Shown in pieces: positions 60,824 through 64,000 of a DNA stretch of 64,000 bases. The notes beneath the pieces were generated by a model. It was given only the letters and a program-made list of their open reading frames with translations, searched no databases and was not told where the DNA came from. A program made the position numbers and the translations under genes. The stretch covers positions 1,612,001 through 1,676,000 of the forward strand of contig CM066311.1 of the NCBI GenBank assembly GCA_033807695.1, given 5' to 3'. Numbering within the stretch: the stretch's first letter is position 1; every line of letters begins with the position of its first letter. Origin of the DNA: Daedaleopsis sinensis. Its lineage: Eukaryota; Basidiomycota; Agaricomycetes; Polyporales; Polyporaceae.

Positions 60824-63800
60824 TATCTTGTGCAGCAATAGATAGGGTGACGATGGCATTCTCGTGCATGTTGCGAGCGACTTCGACGGGCACCGTCGAC
60901 AGCGTCGGACCTGCGGTGCTCGCTGTTCCGCACGATGAGCGGAGTATTGTCCGACTGGGGGAGTAGAGTGTGTGGACCCGAGCAGGCAGACATGTTCCCG
61001 GTGACACACACAAATTGAGGGGGATGACGTCTCAGGGTGGACTACGGGCTCGGGCATCAGGATTCCTGCTTCTCGGACTTGCGGTCCGCTCTGGACCATT
61101 CTTCCTTGACAGTCGGAGGTTGACGTTGAACGTCGAGGATTGCGAGGTGTGTGTGCAGTATTCTCCCGAGTCTACTACAAGGCCATGCTCACTGGCCATC
61201 CTCTCAGTTTCTTGTGAACGATCTCTCATAGCACTCATGCTGAACATTGAGACACGACTGCTGCAGTGAGAGGATAGTACTACCAAATCAAGGAAGTCTT
61301 GGGAACAGGTCTCGCAGGCAGGCGAACAGAGCTGAGAGGGTCCTGGGTTCCAAGAATCCTGTCCGGCCGTGCTCGCCGCGTTCCCCGAGCACTTGTCCTG
61401 GAACTCTCCCGTTTTACTCACATGAAACTCTGCTGCAATGTACAGTTGAACTCACTGTCCTGCCTGGAATGGCAGGAACGGCAGAGCTTGTAAATCACAC
61501 GCACACACACGAGACGACGAGGACATGCAGATATATTTCGCCGACTAATAAATTGAACTAACTTCTACAGACACAGGCACTATGCTGCTACCGCCGCCAC
61601 AGCCGGACAGACCGGGCAGAGCGGTCAGACATCCCACGCTGAACGCATGGAGCTTGCACATCAGATCGCGCACGCTGCCAGGGCCGGTCGCTATCCCCGG
61701 ACCCAGCACCTTCTCCCGGACGGCTCGGCTGTCGACAACGGCGTGCTAGACGTGCGCGTGGACGACGGTCGACTCGGAGCCCCCGAGCTCAAGGTCAGCG
61801 AGCTCAAGGACCGGCGCTGGGATGACTCAGAGAGCACGGTGGAACGGAGGCGACGGGATCCGAGAATGGGGTGCGAGGAGGACGGACTCGGAGGACGGCG
61901 GTGCGCGGGACCTGCCGGTCGCGAGGCCGAGCCATACAGGATATTCCGAGGCGTCGCTCACGGCGGGAGTGCCGCTAGACGTTTCGGGCAGCATGCGCAC
62001 ACAACGGACTGCATGCGGCCCGAGTCGGCTGCCGGTCATGGACCGACCGTGCTCACGGCGAGCGTGCGACGGAGCCTGAGGCGCACGGTAAGACACCGGT
62101 GTTCGTAGTATGTGAATGCGTGCTTACCGAGTTTCGTGCGACAGCGTAGTAGATAGACACGGACAGTGTGGCTGGACTCGCAGGAGGACGGAGATGGACG
62201 CACCGGCCGGGCGGCGGGAGAAGATCTCAGGCCGGCAGGGTGGAGGATGGCAACTCGCGATCGGGCGGGAATCGAGGACGACGTCAGGCGTCAGGCGTCG
62301 GATGGCGGCGACCGGGACACTGGGCACTCGCTCAGCGCGGTCTTCGTCTGCTTGGACCGCTCTGATCGCCGTCCTCGCCGACTCTCTCCCTCTGCGGACG
62401 CGTCGGAGGGCAGGAGAGGCGGCGAGGAAGGGGAGGACAATGGCGGGAGGAGGCACCCTCACATGTCGGGATTGAGACGGGTCGAGTCTGGCTGGCGGCG
62501 GTGGCGTATTCAGGGACGTTCATGTGTGCCTATTCGGAAGAGCGTGTGGGCGGTGGGACTGGAGGCGGTTCGCGCGGACTCGCGGACGGCGGGAGGGACA
62601 GTCGGTTGAGTGCTTCGAATAAGCGGACAATGTCCAGGACATGGGCATCGCTGGCGGTCGCATTGAGCTGAAAGACGGACGTACGTACCTGCGTTGGTGT
62701 ACAGAAAGGGACGGGGGACGGAGACTTACCGTTGTGAGAGTACGGAATTTGGAGCGGGGATGAGGGTTTACGCGGCGTCTCGCGACTCGCGTGCGGCCCG
62801 TGCTGCTGTTGCCGCCGCCGTGGACGACGGAGGATAGCGCAAGAGATCGGTCTGATCTCGTGTGCGCGGGGATGGTGCGGTGGCATGGAAGTCTGAACGA
62901 CGGCGACTCGCGTCTGCTGCAGTCGAGGTTCGAGGTTGGCTGCAGAGGGCGACGGGCGCGTGGGCTGTCTCGCTCCCGAGACATGAAATCGGAGGAATAT
63001 TTATTATACTGCTGATCGCGAGCACCTGCTATGCACGAGCAGGATGCCTGTGAGGTGACGCGGGACGACGAGCGAGTCGTCTACGGAGAACGGCGGTCAA
63101 CGGACGGAATGTACGCACCTGGGACTTGAAAATGAGCAGACAACGGACGGGGACGGATCTTACATGGCTAGAGCATCTAGCCCGGGTTCGTGCCATTGAA
63201 CTGTGGCCAGAGAGCGGCGAGCGGCGGAAACGGGACGGCAGGCGCGTACGTACAAAGACTGAGAAATCGACGGGGGATCTCGCGGGCGGCCGAGGGTATT
63301 TGGAGCGGGTTATAATTTCGGGTCCAAGGTCGGTCGGCTGCAGGCGGGTGGGGGTGGACGCATGTGCGCACGGCGGCAGATGCGAGTCGGGGGAAGAGCA
63401 GCGGAGCGGGCGGGGATGTGCAGGTCAGAGAATGGGACGGCGGCGGGCAGTATCTAGCGGCGGGTGCGGTCCGGGAGATGTCTGAGCAGGGCGACACGAG
63501 TGCGCTGCGAGGTGGTATGTATCTAATAGACTATATATCTAATGGAACAAGGGTGCACAGCGTGAGCTGTGAGTTAAGGATGCGCACGCGGGGGACGACT
63601 ATGACGTCACGAGTGACTTTGTTGTGTCGCACGGACTCGGAGGGAGTCCTCTCGTCGTCGCGGGCGAGTATATGGGTCCCCGCTAGAGCTGTAGTCGGCC
63701 GTCGTCGGAAAGGAGAGCGTTGGGGGCGTCGAGGACGTCGTTGGCGGGAGGCGGGGCGGCGGGCGTGCTAGGGCAAGACGGCAAGCGTGAATGGAGCACT

Positions 63801-64000
63801 GCGTACACAGCGGAAGTTACAGCGGTTATGAGTGCAAGCGAGGACGTGTTCTGGATGAAGACGTGTCGAGGGCGTGAGAGAGGATGGAAGACGGGGTCGG
63901 GGGCGCTGGGATACACGCGTCGCGCGGCGTTGCGGTCGTCGCCGGAGTCGCGGTCGTCGCGGTCGCCGCCGCTGCTGCCGTCGTCGTCGGATAGTCGCGG
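60824..64000. other. Unit 2: remainder to the window end, no supported gene
   Basis: Counterpart of 50341-53530 in unit 1. Nothing coding is supported. Confidence 0.45.

Larger units (their letters stand above)
53809..64000 (+). repeat. Tandem duplication, unit 2 (runs off the window)
   Basis: Direct repeat of unit 1 with scattered SNPs and indels. Clear deletions relative to unit 1 are 207 bp in the GH47 fragment, ~65 bp near 55726, ~68 bp near 60620 and 11 bp near 58430. Similarity begins to break down at about 63911, close to where the window ends. Confidence 0.95.

Overview
The window is nuclear DNA from a filamentous basidiomycete, probably an Agaricomycete. The genes are GC-rich and full of 45-110 nt GT-AG introns. 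Their content (HET-domain proteins, F-box proteins, sedolisin peptidases, a Dal5-type transporter, an Rrm4-like RNA-binding protein) fits a mushroom-forming or wood-decay fungus. The species cannot be named from this sequence alone.

Layout. 0.2-18.8 kb is ordinary gene-dense DNA: a G3BP-like NTF2/RRM protein diverges from a Het-C family protein, followed by a small hypothetical gene, a ~1 kb foldback element, a small secreted protein, an F-box protein, an orphan sedolisin tail, an MFS permease and an Rrm4-like protein (three RRMs and three MLLE-like regions). 20-26 kb holds a HET-domain protein, a short displaced copy of a sedolisin 5' end, and an eight-exon Fus3/Kss1-type MAP kinase. 25.8-30.8 kb has no gene I can support, only a 274 bp MITE-like inverted repeat. 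30.8-37.5 kb carries the divergent pair RMD1 (DUF155) and MAK5 (DEAD-box helicase) plus a small conserved-looking protein. 38.1-42.5 kb has a multiply broken sedolisin pseudogene converging on a second HET-domain gene.

From 42.98 kb to the end the window is a direct tandem duplication. Unit 1 is about 10.83 kb (42983-53808); unit 2 starts at 53809 and runs off the window. Each unit holds an intact SWP1/ribophorin II gene, an orphan 3' fragment of a GH47 alpha-mannosidase and a candidate two-exon gene. The two SWP1 blocks are identical including introns, whereas the remainder carries SNPs and indels. That pattern fits a recent duplication with local homogenisation, or an assembly that joined two haplotypes of a dikaryon.

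Themes. Het-C and two HET-domain proteins lie within 40 kb, which recalls the linked het-c/pin-c allorecognition pair of Neurospora. SWP1 and GH47 both belong to N-glycan handling in the ER, though the GH47 piece is only a remnant. Exon boundaries were placed by eye from splice consensus and reading frame. For the genes where I summed all exons (NTF2/RRM, secreted protein, F-box, MFS, Rrm4, MAPK, both HET, RMD1, MAK5, the 36.6 kb gene, SWP1) the totals are exact multiples of three.
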